Assembly (NCBI RefSeq): GCF_900106035.1
Contig: NZ_FNUC01000001.1
Span: 186,001-250,000, forward strand
Reading direction: 5' to 3'
From: Jiangella alba
Lineage (GTDB): Bacteria; Actinomycetota; Actinomycetes; Jiangellales; Jiangellaceae
Length of the DNA: 64,000 bases
The notes beneath the pieces were generated by a model. That model worked only from the letters and a program-made list of their open reading frames with translations, had not been told where the DNA came from and ran no database searches. Shown here in pieces: positions 24,940 through 33,528 of this stretch. Positions within the stretch are counted from its first letter, which is position 1; each line of letters starts with the position of its first letter. A program made the position numbers and the translations under genes.

Positions 24940-25962
24940 TCAGGGGCGCAAGAGCACCTTGACGGCCGTCCGCTCGTCCATGGCCCGGTACGCCTCGGCC
25001 GCGTCGTCGAGCGGGAGCGTCCGGTCGAAGACCCGGCCGGGGTCGATCTGCCGCGTCCAGATGAGGTCGATCAGCTCCGGCAGGAACCGCCGCACCGGCG
25101 CCGGGCCGCCGAGCAGGTGCACCTGGGCGAAGAACAGCTCGCGGCCGGGCAGCTCGACGCCGTGCGAGACGCCGACGAAGCCGACGTGGCCGCCTGCCCG
25201 GGTGGACCGGATCGCCTGCATCATCGACTCCTGGGTGCCGACCGCCTCGATGACGCCGTGAGCGCCGAGCCCGCCGGTCAGCTCCTTCACCCGCGCGACG
25301 CCCTCGTCGCCGCGCTCGGCCACGACGTCGGTGGCGCCGAACTCGCGGGCCAGGGCCTGACGAGGCGCGTGCCGGCTCATCGCGATGATCCGCTCGGCGC
25401 CGAGCCGCCGCGCGGCCAGCACGCCGAGCAGGCCGACGGCGCCGTCGCCCACGACCGCGACGGTGCGGCCCGGCCCCGCCTGCGCCGCGACCGCGCCGAA
25501 CCAGCCGGTGCCGAGCACGTCGGACGCGGCCAGCAGCGAGGGCAGCAGGTCGTCGTCCGGCGGCCCCGGTGTCGCCACCAGCGTGCCGTCGGCCAGCGGC
25601 ACCCGCAGGTACTCCGCCTGCGCGCCGAGCGAGCCGATCGGGACCGCGTTGACGCAGCGGGCCTGGTACCCGGCGCGGCAGATCTCGCAGGTGTTGTCAG
25701 ACGCGAAGAACGACCCGACGACGGTGTCGCCGACGGCGACGGTGCGCACGTCCGCCCCGGCCTCCTCGACGACGCCGACGTACTCGTGCCCCATCGGCAC
25801 CGGGCGGGACGGGCGGCTGACGCCGCGGTAGGTCCACAGGTCCGAGCCGCACACGCAGGACGCCACCACCCGGACGACCGCGTCGGACGGCCGCTCGACG
25901 ACCGGGTCGGCGCGCTCCTCGACGCGTACGTCGCCGGGTGCGTACAGGACTGCTCCGCGCAT
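24940..25962 (-). CDS. Zinc-dependent alcohol dehydrogenase family protein
   Basis: A 340-residue medium-chain dehydrogenase. The catalytic zinc site is CVCGSDLW (about 36-43) with GHEYVGVVEEAG (about 58-69). A structural-zinc-like region is CEICRAGYQARC (about 94-105), with fewer cysteines than the usual four. The NAD(P) site is TVAVVGDGAVGLLGVLAARRLGAERI (about 167 on). The substrate is an alcohol, polyol or aldehyde that cannot be named. It is upstream of gntR on the same strand but starts 1 kb earlier and ends 24 bp before the palindrome, so it probably has its own transcript. It is divergent from a second MDR gene. Confidence 0.88.
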   Translation of the reverse strand: MRGAVLYAPGDVRVEERADPVVERPSDAVVRVVASCVCGSDLWTYRGVSRPSRPVPMGHEYVGVVEEAGADVRTVAVGDTVVGSFFASDNTCEICRAGYQARCVNAVPIGSLGAQAEYLRVPLADGTLVATPGPPDDDLLPSLLAASDVLGTGWFGAVAAQAGPGRTVAVVGDGAVGLLGVLAARRLGAERIIAMSRHAPRQALAREFGATDVVAERGDEGVARVKELTGGLGAHGVIEAVGTQESMMQAIRSTRAGGHVGFVGVSHGVELPGRELFFAQVHLLGGPAPVRRFLPELIDLIWTRQIDPGRVFDRTLPLDDAAEAYRAMDERTAVKVLLRP

Positions 25963-26083
25963 GGGGTGGTCTCCTCGTCGTCGGCGGTCAGGTCACACGG
26001 TGACACACCCTGGGGCCGTTGGTCCGGGACCGGCGGGCCCATCGCCTCTCCCCCGCGGCGCCGCCGGAGGCTGGACTGGAGGC

Positions 26084-27127
26084 ATGAAGGCACTCGTCTA
26101 CCACGGTCCCGGCCGCCGGTCCTGGGAGGACGTCCCGGACCCGGCCGTCAAGAGCCCCGACGACGCCGTCGTCCGCGTCGACTGCGTCACGATCTGCGGC
26201 ACCGACCTGCACATCCTCAAGGGCGACGTCGCCACCGCCGAGCCGGGCCGGGTGCTCGGCCACGAGGCGGTCGGCACCGTCGAGGAGGTCGGCAGCAACG
26301 TGCGCACCGTCGCGCCCGGCGACCGCGTCCTGGTGTCGTGCATCTCCGCCTGCGGCCGCTGCCGCTACTGCCGCGAGGCGCGCTACGGCCAGTGCCTCGG
26401 CGGGGGCGGCTGGATCCTCGGCCACCGCATCGACGGCACCCAGGCCGAGCGGGTCCGCGTCCCGTTCGCCGACACCTCCGCCTACAAGCTGCCCGCCGAC
26501 GTCAGCGACGAGGACGCCGTCCTGCTGGCCGACATCCTGCCGACGTCGTACGAGGTCGGCGTGCTGGCCGCCGGGGTGCGCCCGGGCGACACGGTGGTCG
26601 TGGTGGGTGCGGGGCCGGTCGGGCTCGCGGCGATCCTCACCGCCCGCCTGTTCAGCCCGGCCCACGTCATCGCCGTCGACCCGGCGCCCGGACGGCGTCA
26701 GGCGGCGGCCGCGGTCGGGGCGGACGTCCTGCTCGACCCGGACGACGACGTCCTGGCCCGCGTGCGCGACCTCACCGACGGGCTCGGCGCGGACGTCGCC
26801 GTCGAGGCGGTCGGGATCCCGGCGACGTTCGAGTCGTGCGTCGAGCTGGTCCGGCCCGGCGGTCACGTCGCCAACGTCGGCGTGCACGGGTCGCCCGCGA
26901 CGCTGCACCTGGAGACGGCCTGGATCCGCGACCTCACCATCACCACCGGGCTGGTCGACACCGCCACCACGCCGGTCCTGCTGCGCATGCTCGCCGCCGG
27001 CCAGCTCGGCGTCACCGGCCTGGTCACGCACCGGTTCGGCCTGGACGAGATGCAGGACGCCTACGACGTCTTCTCCCGCCCGGCCGACACCGGCGTGCTC
27101 AAGGTCGCGCTGTTCCGCGGGGCGTGA
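26084..27127 (+). CDS. Zinc-dependent alcohol dehydrogenase family protein
   Basis: A 347-residue medium-chain dehydrogenase. Zinc ligands are in CGTDLHI (about 38-44) and GHEAVGTVEEVG (about 60-71). The structural zinc loop CGRCRYCREARYGQC (about 91-105) has the four cysteines. The Rossmann motif is VVVVGAGPVGLAAIL (about 171 on). The GGWILGHRIDGTQAERVRVPFAD stretch resembles the threonine-dehydrogenase/sorbitol-dehydrogenase-like group. The ATG at 26084 has GGAGGC just upstream. It is followed by the USP gene after 82 bp; a stress or fermentative role together is possible but not shown. Confidence 0.88.
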   Translation: MKALVYHGPGRRSWEDVPDPAVKSPDDAVVRVDCVTICGTDLHILKGDVATAEPGRVLGHEAVGTVEEVGSNVRTVAPGDRVLVSCISACGRCRYCREARYGQCLGGGGWILGHRIDGTQAERVRVPFADTSAYKLPADVSDEDAVLLADILPTSYEVGVLAAGVRPGDTVVVVGAGPVGLAAILTARLFSPAHVIAVDPAPGRRQAAAAVGADVLLDPDDDVLARVRDLTDGLGADVAVEAVGIPATFESCVELVRPGGHVANVGVHGSPATLHLETAWIRDLTITTGLVDTATTPVLLRMLAAGQLGVTGLVTHRFGLDEMQDAYDVFSRPADTGVLKVALFRGA

Positions 27128-27209
27128 GCCGCCGCGGCGGGACGAAGGTCCCGGGGCCCGCGGCCGTCCGCCCCTGGCCGGACGGCCCTCGCTGAGCGAG
27201 CCTGGAGAC

Positions 27210-28058
27210 ATGACAACCGAGCAGAGCAAGCCCATCGTCGTCGGCGTCGACGGATCCCCCGACAGCGGCATCGCCCTCGACTGGGCGGTCGCCGAGGCGA
27301 AGCTGCGCGGCGCGCCGCTGTACGCCGTCTACGGGTTGTGGATGCCGATCGCGGCCGCGCCGTTCGGCGGCGCCGCCGTGCTGCCGCCGTCGGACGAGCT
27401 GCGCGCGTACGCCACCGAGGTCCTCGACGCGGCCCGGCAGCGGGCGAAGGACGCGGCGCCGGACCTCGACGTCGACACCTTCCTCGTCCTGCGCCCGCCG
27501 GCTCAGGCGCTGCTCGACGTCGCCAAGGACGCGGGGCTGGTGGTGGCCGGCACCCGCGGGCTGGGCACCATCGGCGCGCTGGTCCTGGGCTCGGTGAGCG
27601 GACGGGTCGCGGCGCACGCCACCTGCCCGGCGGTCGTCGTCCCGCCGCACGAGGGCCCCGGCGACGGCACCATCGTGGTCGGCGTCGACGGCTCGCCCCT
27701 CGGTGACGCGGCGCTGCGGTTCGCGCTGACGGAGGCCCGCCTGCGCGCCGCCCGCGTCGTCGCCGTCGGAGCGTTCCGCATGCGTGGCCACACGACGGCG
27801 CCGGAGGAGCGCGAGACCGAGGAACTGGTCACCGCCGCGGTGCAGCGGGCCCGCACGGCCACCGGCTCCACCGCCGAGGTCTCGGTCGTCGTCACGCCCG
27901 GCTACCCCGCCGACGTCATCGTCGAGGCCGCCGCCGACGCCTCGCTGGTCGTCGTCGGCTCGCGCGGCCGCGGCGACGTCCGCAGCATGCTGCTCGGCTC
28001 GACCAGCCGGGCCGTCCTGCACCAGGCCGCCCGCCCCGTCGCCGTCGTCCACGGCTGA
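27210..28058 (+). CDS. Universal stress protein, tandem USP domains
   Basis: A 282-residue cytoplasmic protein with two USP domains. Domain 1 (about 8-145) starts IVVGVDGSPDSGIALDWAV and has the ATP-binding run GTRGLGTIGALVLGSVSGRV. Domain 2 (about 153-282) starts IVVGVDGSPLGDAALRFAL and has GSRGRGDVRSMLLGSTSRAV. Both fit G-x-x-G-x(9)-G-S/T, so both may bind ATP. In mycobacteria such proteins are under DosR and act in hypoxia or resting states; here no DosR box was recognised. The ribosome site is GGAG seven bases before the ATG. It follows an alcohol dehydrogenase gene. Confidence 0.9.
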   Translation: MTTEQSKPIVVGVDGSPDSGIALDWAVAEAKLRGAPLYAVYGLWMPIAAAPFGGAAVLPPSDELRAYATEVLDAARQRAKDAAPDLDVDTFLVLRPPAQALLDVAKDAGLVVAGTRGLGTIGALVLGSVSGRVAAHATCPAVVVPPHEGPGDGTIVVGVDGSPLGDAALRFALTEARLRAARVVAVGAFRMRGHTTAPEERETEELVTAAVQRARTATGSTAEVSVVVTPGYPADVIVEAAADASLVVVGSRGRGDVRSMLLGSTSRAVLHQAARPVAVVHG

Positions 28059-28084
28059 GCCGCGGCGCACTGCTGCGGCCGGTG

Positions 28085-28100
28085 TACGCCCGCGGGAGTA
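28085..28100. promoter_or_regulatory. Candidate response-regulator site 1 (TACTCCC-N2-GGGAGTA type)
   Basis: TACGCCCGCGGGAGTA is a 16-bp near-palindrome 67 bp upstream of the MMPL start. It matches site 2 (30239-30254) upstream of the kinase gene at 13 of 16 positions. Both are one base from the ideal palindrome TACTCCC-N2-GGGAGTA. Confidence 0.6.
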
Positions 28101-28130
28101 GCGCCACCCGCGGTTACTTCCCCGGCCGGA

Positions 28131-28154
28131 CGCGGCCGCACCCCCGCGGCCGCG
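28131..28154. other. GC hairpin upstream of MMPL gene
   Basis: Arms CGCGGCCGC and GCGGCCGCG flank a 6-base loop. The hairpin ends 12 bp before the MMPL ATG. It could slow translation or end transcripts from the USP gene; there is no T-run. Confidence 0.35.
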
Positions 28155-28166
28155 AAGGTCGGTGGC

Positions 28167-30236
28167 ATGAATCTCACCCAGCCGACCGTCACCCCGTCGC
28201 GGCGCCTCCTCCGGGCGCTGCACGACCACCCGCGCCGCGCGCTGGTGGCGCTGTTCCTGTTCGTGGTCGTCGCCGGCGCGGTCGGCGGGCCGGTGGCCGG
28301 GGCGCTGCGGTCCGACGGCGGGTTCGCGCCGGGCGACGCCGACTCGGTGCGTGCCGTCGAGCGGATCGAGGCGGCCACCGGGCTGCAGCCGTCGCCCGGC
28401 GTGGTGCTGCTGGTCGAGACGCCGCCGGGCAGCGGCGACGACCCCGTGGAGGCGGCGGCGGACACGCTGGCCGGCATCGACGGCGTCGCGCGGACCGACG
28501 TCGCGGGTGCGGCGCCGGACGGGACGTCGGCGCTGGTCGTCGGCACGCTGGCGGCCGACGCGGACGAGGAGGCCACGGCCCGGGCGGCGCTCGACGCGTT
28601 CGCGGACGACGACGGCGTGACGGTCGGCGGCGGCGCGGTGGTCGGCGTGCAGCTGGGCGAGCAGATCGGCCAGGATCTCGCCCGCGCGGAGACGTTCGCG
28701 TTCCCGGTGCTGATCCTGCTGTCGCTGCTGGTCTTCGGCGGCCGCGCCGCGGTGCTGCCGCTCGCGGTCGGCGTCACCACGGTGCTCGGCACGTTCCTCG
28801 CCCTGACCGGGATCAACCAGGTCTACGGCGTCAGCGTCTTCGCCCTGAACCTCATCATCGGCCTCGGGCTCGGCCTGGCGATCGACTACACGCTCTTCCT
28901 GCTGACCCGCTACCGCGAGGAGCTGGACCGGCAGGGCCCGACCCTCGGCGCGGTGCTGACGACGATGCGGACGGCCGGGCGCACGGTCGTGTTCTCGGCG
29001 GCGACGGTGGCGGTCGCGCTGGCGACGCTGCTGGTGTTCCCGATGGGCTTCCTGCGCTCGATGGGCCTGTCCGGCGCCGTCGTCGCCGTCGTGGCGGCGG
29101 CCGCGGCGCTGGTGGTCAGCCCGATGATCTTCGGCCTCTGGGGCGCCAAGCTGGCCCGCCGCCGGACGAGCGACGGTGCCGAGGGCCGCTGGTACCACGT
29201 CTCGCACGCCGTCATGCGCCGCCCCGGCCTGATCGCCGTCGCGACCGCCGCGGTGATGCTCGTGCTGGCCGCGCCCGCCCTGCGCACCGCCTGGACGCCG
29301 GTCGACGGCACCATCGTGCCGCCCGGGCAGAGCGCCCGCGTCGTGTCCGACACCGTCGAGGGCGAGTACGGCGGCACCGGCACCACCCCCGTCACCATCG
29401 CGGTCGACGGCGACGGCGCCGCCGAGCTGGCCCGGCAGGCGTCCGGGCTGCCCGGCGTGGTCGCGCCGGCCGAGGCCGCCGACCTCGGCGGCGGCGTGTG
29501 GCAGGTCGATCTCGAGGTCACCGGCGACCCGGCCGGCGAGGACGCCCGCGCCGTCGTGACGGACGTCCGCGAGCTGGCCGCGGACTCCGGCGTCGACGCG
29601 CTGGTCGCCGGGCCGGCCGCCGACTTCATCGACCAGCAGGCCGCCATCGCGGACAGCCTGCCGCTGGCCGCCGCGCTGCTGGTGCTGCTGACGATCCTGG
29701 TGCTCTGGCTGATGACCGGGTCGGTCGTGCTGCCGGTGAAGGCGGTCGTGATGAACGCGCTCACCGTCGGGGTGGCGCTGGGCGCGCTCACCTGGATCTA
29801 CCAGGACGGACGGCTCACCGGCCTGCTCGGCTACACGCCCAACGGCGGCATCGAGCCGACCAACTTCCTCATCGCCGCCGCCGTCGTCTTCGCGCTGTCC
29901 ACCGACTACGGGGTGTTCCTGCTCGGCCGGATCAAGGAGGCGCGCGAGTCCGGCGAGCCGGAGCGCGAGGCCGTCGCCGTCGGCCTGGGCCGCACCGGCG
30001 CCGTCGTCACCGCGGCCGCGCTGCTGCTCGCCGTCGCGATCGGCGCGTTCAGCAGCAGCGAGATCTCCTTCATCCAGCAGATCGGCATCGCGACCGCGAT
30101 CGGCGTGCTGGTCGACGCGTTCGTCGTCCGCTCGCTGCTGGTCCCGGCGCTGATGGGCCTGATGGGCAAGTGGAACTGGTGGGCCCCGATGTGGCTGCGC
30201 CGGGTGCACGACCGGATCGGCGTCTCGGAGCGCTGA
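28167..30236 (+). CDS. MMPL family RND-type exporter linked to a two-component system
   Basis: A 689-residue MMPL protein with the usual two-half plan: an N-terminal membrane segment (ALVALFLFVVVAGAVGGPV), an extracytoplasmic domain (about 50-155), then a block of membrane segments including IIGLGLGLAIDYTLFLLTRYREEL. The second half has FLIAAAVVFALSTDYGVFLLGRIKEAR. The two D-Y motifs carry the proton-relay aspartates. It ends MWLRRVHDRIGVSER. Such exporters next to NarL-type two-component systems are common in actinobacteria, and their genes respond to envelope stress. The same 16-bp palindrome lies upstream of this gene and of the kinase gene. Confidence 0.9.
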   Translation: MNLTQPTVTPSRRLLRALHDHPRRALVALFLFVVVAGAVGGPVAGALRSDGGFAPGDADSVRAVERIEAATGLQPSPGVVLLVETPPGSGDDPVEAAADTLAGIDGVARTDVAGAAPDGTSALVVGTLAADADEEATARAALDAFADDDGVTVGGGAVVGVQLGEQIGQDLARAETFAFPVLILLSLLVFGGRAAVLPLAVGVTTVLGTFLALTGINQVYGVSVFALNLIIGLGLGLAIDYTLFLLTRYREELDRQGPTLGAVLTTMRTAGRTVVFSAATVAVALATLLVFPMGFLRSMGLSGAVVAVVAAAAALVVSPMIFGLWGAKLARRRTSDGAEGRWYHVSHAVMRRPGLIAVATAAVMLVLAAPALRTAWTPVDGTIVPPGQSARVVSDTVEGEYGGTGTTPVTIAVDGDGAAELARQASGLPGVVAPAEAADLGGGVWQVDLEVTGDPAGEDARAVVTDVRELAADSGVDALVAGPAADFIDQQAAIADSLPLAAALLVLLTILVLWLMTGSVVLPVKAVVMNALTVGVALGALTWIYQDGRLTGLLGYTPNGGIEPTNFLIAAAVVFALSTDYGVFLLGRIKEARESGEPEREAVAVGLGRTGAVVTAAALLLAVAIGAFSSSEISFIQQIGIATAIGVLVDAFVVRSLLVPALMGLMGKWNWWAPMWLRRVHDRIGVSER

Positions 30237-30238
30237 CG

Positions 30239-30254
30239 TACTCCCCCGGGAGGA
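30239..30254. promoter_or_regulatory. Candidate response-regulator site 2
   Basis: TACTCCCCCGGGAGGA lies three bases after the MMPL stop and 37 bp before the kinase ATG. Only one base breaks the TACTCCC-CC-GGGAGTA palindrome. Together with site 1 it suggests that the encoded response regulator controls both the exporter and its own operon. Confidence 0.6.
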
Positions 30255-30290
30255 CGACGAGCCGGACGCACGCCGTCTACCGTGAGCTCC

Positions 30291-31463
30291 ATGAACCTGC
30301 TGCCCGGCACCGTCCGCGAGCGCGTCGTCGACGCGCTCGCGGTGGTGCTGTGCGCCACGGTGATGTTCCTCGACATCGCCCGCACGCCCGGCACGGAGCT
30401 CACCGCGCTGTCCGCCGGCGCGGCCGTGCTGGCGTCGCTGCCGATCCTGCTGCGCCGCCGCGCGCCGGTGCCGGCGCTCGCGCTGGCGATGCTGCTGATC
30501 TTCGCGGTGCTGTCGTTCGCCCACGTCTACGTCACCATCGCCGGGCCGGCCATGATCTGCGCCTACACGCTCGCCGCCGCCCGCGGCCGGCGCGCCGCGC
30601 TGGTGGCCGCCGCGCTCGGGCTGCCGCTGGTGGTGCTGATCCTGCAGGTCTACAGCCCGCACGGGTACGTCTCCTGGGACACCGCGAAGAACCTCGCGTT
30701 CGTCGCCATTCCGCTCGCGCTCGGCGTCGCCGCGCACGACCGCCGCGCCTACACCGAGGCGCTGGTCGACCGCGCCGAGTCGGCCGAGCGCACCCGCGAG
30801 GAGGAGGCGCTGCGCCGGGTCGGCGAAGAGCGGCTGCGCATCGCCCGCGACGTCCACGACGTCGTCGCGCACGCCATGGTCGCCATCAACGTGCAGGCCG
30901 GCGTCGGCGCGCACCTGCTGGACCGCGACCCCGAGCAGGCCCGCTCGACGCTGCGCGAGATCAAGCGGGTCAGCGGCGCGTCGCTGGACGACCTGCGCTC
31001 CGTCCTCGGCCTGCTCCGCGACGAGGGCGCCGAGGCCGTCGTCGCGCCGGTCCGCCCGACGCAGGGCCTCGCCGGCATCGAGGACCTCCGCGACGGCCTC
31101 GGCTCGGCCGGCGTCGACCTCGACGTCGACCTCGACCCCGGCATCGGCGCGCTGCCGGCCGCCATCGACGCCACCGGCTACCGCATCGTCCAGGAGGCTC
31201 TGACCAACGTGCTGCGCCATGCCGGGCCGACCACCGCCCGCGTGCGGGTCGCCCACCACGACGACCTGCTGCTGATCGAGGTCGAGAACGACCGCGGCCG
31301 CGGCCCGGCGCCCGACGGCCGCAACGGCGCCGGCGCCGGTTCCGGCAACGGGCTGCGCGGCATGCGCGAGCGCGCCGCCGCCGTCGGCGGGTCGTTCGAG
31401 GCCGGGCCGCGGGCCGGCGGAGGCTGGCGGGTCGCGGCGTCGCTGCCGGTGGGCGCGGCGTGA
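30291..31463 (+). CDS. NarL-type sensor histidine kinase
   Basis: A 390-residue membrane kinase. Residues 15-150 have about five hydrophobic segments (for example VVDALAVVLCATVMFLDIA, ALALAMLLIFAVLSFAHVYV) and no large external sensor domain, as in intramembrane-sensing kinases. A short coiled coil (ALVDRAESAERTREEEALRRV) leads to the HisKA_3 box RIARDVHDVVAHAMVAINVQAG with the phosphorylated histidine. The HATPase N box is IVQEALTNVLRHAG and the G box is GNGLRGMRERAAAVGG. ATG 30291 or GTG 30282 may start it. Its stop overlaps the regulator gene start (GTGA). Confidence 0.9.
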   Translation: MNLLPGTVRERVVDALAVVLCATVMFLDIARTPGTELTALSAGAAVLASLPILLRRRAPVPALALAMLLIFAVLSFAHVYVTIAGPAMICAYTLAAARGRRAALVAAALGLPLVVLILQVYSPHGYVSWDTAKNLAFVAIPLALGVAAHDRRAYTEALVDRAESAERTREEEALRRVGEERLRIARDVHDVVAHAMVAINVQAGVGAHLLDRDPEQARSTLREIKRVSGASLDDLRSVLGLLRDEGAEAVVAPVRPTQGLAGIEDLRDGLGSAGVDLDVDLDPGIGALPAAIDATGYRIVQEALTNVLRHAGPTTARVRVAHHDDLLLIEVENDRGRGPAPDGRNGAGAGSGNGLRGMRERAAAVGGSFEAGPRAGGGWRVAASLPVGAA

Positions 31464-32146
31464 CCGCCGCCATCCGGGTGCTGCTGGTCGACGACCAGAC
31501 GCTGGTGCGCGCGGGGTTCCGGGCGCTGTTGAACGCCGAGCCCGACGTCGAGGTGGTCGGCGAGGCCGTCGACGGCGCCGAAGCGGTCCGGCTGGCGGTC
31601 GAGACCGTCCCCGACGTCGTCCTCATGGACGTCCGCATGCCCCACGTCGACGGGCTCGAGGCCACCGGGCGCATCACCGCCGACGCGCGGCTGTCCGGGG
31701 TCCGGGTCATCGTGCTGACGACGTTCGAGCTGGACGAGTACGTGTTCGGCGCGCTGCGGGCCGGCGCCGCCGGGTTCCTCCTCAAGGACGTCGAGCCCGA
31801 GGCGCTGGTCGAGGCGGTCCGCCTGGTGCACGACGGCCAGGCGCTGCTGGCGCCGCGGGTCACGAAGCGGCTGATCGAGGCGTACGTGGCCGCCGCGCCC
31901 GCGGAGGCGCCGCCGCCCGCTCCCTCGCCCCCGTCCGACGGCCGGCTGGCCGACCTCACGCCGCGCGAGCGCGAGATCCTCGCGCTGGTCGGGCGCGGCC
32001 TGTCCAACCACGAGATCGCCGAGCACCTCGTGCTCTCGCCGCTCACCGCCAAGACGCACGTCTCGCGGCTGTTCTTCAAGCTGGGCGCCCGCGACCGCGC
32101 CCAGCTCGTCGTCACCGCCTACGAGACCGGCCTGGTCCCCCGCTGA
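31460..32146 (+). CDS. NarL/FixJ family response regulator
   Basis: A 228-residue response regulator. The receiver domain has DD at 11-12, the phosphorylated aspartate D57 (VVLMDVRMP), T in VLTTFELDEY and K in FLLKDVEP. A proline-rich linker (about 145-160) leads to the LuxR-type HTH: LTPREREILALVGRGLSNHEI and LSPLTAKTHVSRLFFKLGARDR. Unlike the common V-K-N/T-H, the helix reads T-A-K-T-H. It starts with GTG inside the stop of the kinase gene, so the two are co-translated. Likely targets are the two palindromes upstream of the MMPL and kinase genes. Confidence 0.92.
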   Translation: MTAAIRVLLVDDQTLVRAGFRALLNAEPDVEVVGEAVDGAEAVRLAVETVPDVVLMDVRMPHVDGLEATGRITADARLSGVRVIVLTTFELDEYVFGALRAGAAGFLLKDVEPEALVEAVRLVHDGQALLAPRVTKRLIEAYVAAAPAEAPPPAPSPPSDGRLADLTPREREILALVGRGLSNHEIAEHLVLSPLTAKTHVSRLFFKLGARDRAQLVVTAYETGLVPR

Positions 32147-32147
32147 T

Positions 32148-32207
32148 TTCCATGATCATCAACCTTCTGCGACGTCATAGCGTCGCAAAAGGTTGATGAT
32201 CATGGAA
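32148..32207. terminator. 27-bp-arm inverted repeat between convergent operons
   Basis: The left arm (32148-32174) and right arm (32181-32207) are each 27 bp and pair with a single mismatch around a 6-base loop (TCATAG). The arms contain ATGATCATCAACC and TGCGACG. The element starts two bases after the response-regulator stop and ends 31 bp before the stop of the convergent sulfatase gene. It is much richer in A/T than anything nearby. A two-way terminator is the simplest role. It also resembles dispersed intergenic palindromes, so it may belong to a repeat family. Confidence 0.65.
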
Positions 32208-32238
32208 CAGGGAGCAAGAAGGATCGGCGGCGGGGCGG

Positions 32239-33528
32239 TCAACGGGCTCGCGCGTTGCCGTCGGCCCAGGCCAGCAGCTCGGCCAGCATCGCGCCGAACC
32301 GCTCGGGCTCGGCGGCGGAGAGGTCGTGCCGTTCGCCGGGGTCGGCGGCGAGGTCGTAGAGGGCGGCCCGGGCGGCGACCTCGGGGCCCATCGCCTCGCG
32401 GGCGCCGAGCACGAGCTTCCAGTCGCCGGACCGGGCGGCCAGCTGGGTGGCGTAGTCCCAGCCGATCCAGCGCGGCTCCGCCTCCGCCGACGGCGAGGCC
32501 AGCGACGGCAGCAGCGACACCCCGTCGTGGTCGCCGTCGGGCGGCGGCGACCCGTCGACGGCGTGCAGCAGGGTCGGGACGAGGTCCATCATGGCGCCGA
32601 CGCCCGGGAACTCGGTCCCGGCCGGCACCGCGCCCGGCCACGACAGCAGCGCCGGCACCCGCACGCCGCCCTCGAACACCGAGCCCTTGCTGCCGCGCAG
32701 GCCGCCGGCCGAGCCGCCGCGGTAGGCGATCTCGTCGCCGTTCAGCCAGTTGCGCTCCTCCGTCGACGGGCCGTTGTCGGAGGAGAAGAAGACGATGGTG
32801 TCGTCGCGCAGGCCGAGCCGGTCCAGCGTCTCGAGCAGCAGCGCCACGCCGTCGTCCAGGGCCTTGATCATCGCGGCCATGATCCGCCGCTCCGGCGGCA
32901 GGTGCTCGAACAAGGAGACGTACGAGGCGGGAGCGTGCAGCGGGTAGTGCGGCGCGTTGAACGGGACGTAGCAGAAGAAGGGCCGGTCGCCGCACGACTC
33001 GATGAACGCCGCCGCCCGCTCCGCGATCAACGTCGTCAGGTACTCGCCGTCCGACCACACCTCCGACTCGTCCGCCCACAGGTCGTGCGTGGGGTTCGTG
33101 GCGCCCCAGTAGTAGATGTGCGAGTAGTAGTCGACGCAGCCCGCGCGGAAGCCGAAGTGGGTGTCGAAGCCGCGCTGCAGCGGCCCGTACGACGACTCGA
33201 CGCCCAGGTGCCACTTGCCGAAGACGCCGGTGCGGTAGCCGCGGTCGCGCAGCTCCGACGCGAGCGTCGGCTGCGGCGGCAGGCCCGCGGTGTCGCGCGA
33301 GCCGGCCAAGATGTTCTCGACCCCCGCCCGCGCCGGGTACCGGCCGGTCAGCAGCGACGCCCGCGACGGCGAGCAGACCGGCGAGTTCGAGTACCACTGG
33401 CCGAACCTCACGCCGGACGCGCCGAGGGCGTCCAGCGCGGGCGTGTCCAGGTCGTCCGCGCCGAAGCAGCCGAGGTCGCCGTAGCCGAGGTCGTCGGCGT
33501 AGATGACCACGACGTTGGGCCGGGTCAC
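32239..33528 (-). CDS. Sulfatase of the ROK-controlled glycan operon
   Basis: A 429-residue type I sulfatase of the alkaline phosphatase superfamily. Metal ligands are D12-D13 in VIYADDLGYGDLG; the formylglycine cysteine is C52 in PVCSPSRASLLTGR, a canonical C-x-P-S-R; FFSSDNGPS (about 240) is the second metal site, and GKWHLG holds another family motif. There is no signal peptide, so it should act in the cytoplasm on imported sulfated sugars. The cysteine must be matured by a formylglycine-generating enzyme, which is not in this window. It begins with GTG overlapping the GH2 stop (GTGA). It is last in a six-gene operon and ends near the 27-bp inverted repeat. Confidence 0.9.
   Translation of the reverse strand: MTRPNVVVIYADDLGYGDLGCFGADDLDTPALDALGASGVRFGQWYSNSPVCSPSRASLLTGRYPARAGVENILAGSRDTAGLPPQPTLASELRDRGYRTGVFGKWHLGVESSYGPLQRGFDTHFGFRAGCVDYYSHIYYWGATNPTHDLWADESEVWSDGEYLTTLIAERAAAFIESCGDRPFFCYVPFNAPHYPLHAPASYVSLFEHLPPERRIMAAMIKALDDGVALLLETLDRLGLRDDTIVFFSSDNGPSTEERNWLNGDEIAYRGGSAGGLRGSKGSVFEGGVRVPALLSWPGAVPAGTEFPGVGAMMDLVPTLLHAVDGSPPPDGDHDGVSLLPSLASPSAEAEPRWIGWDYATQLAARSGDWKLVLGAREAMGPEVAARAALYDLAADPGERHDLSAAEPERFGAMLAELLAWADGNARAR

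Noticed and set aside
24940..28058. Possible mobile element or cluster boundary around the two alcohol dehydrogenases
   Set aside because: No terminal repeats, transposase or composition change; they are two ordinary divergent dehydrogenase genes.
27099..31259. 1386-residue minus-strand open frame
   Set aside because: It is opposite the USP, MMPL and kinase genes, all of which have strong family motifs; the long frame is a GC effect.
28082..32146. 1354-residue plus-strand open frame that ends with the response regulator
   Set aside because: Only the last 228 residues are real (start GTG 31460); the earlier part is out of frame with the MMPL and kinase proteins.
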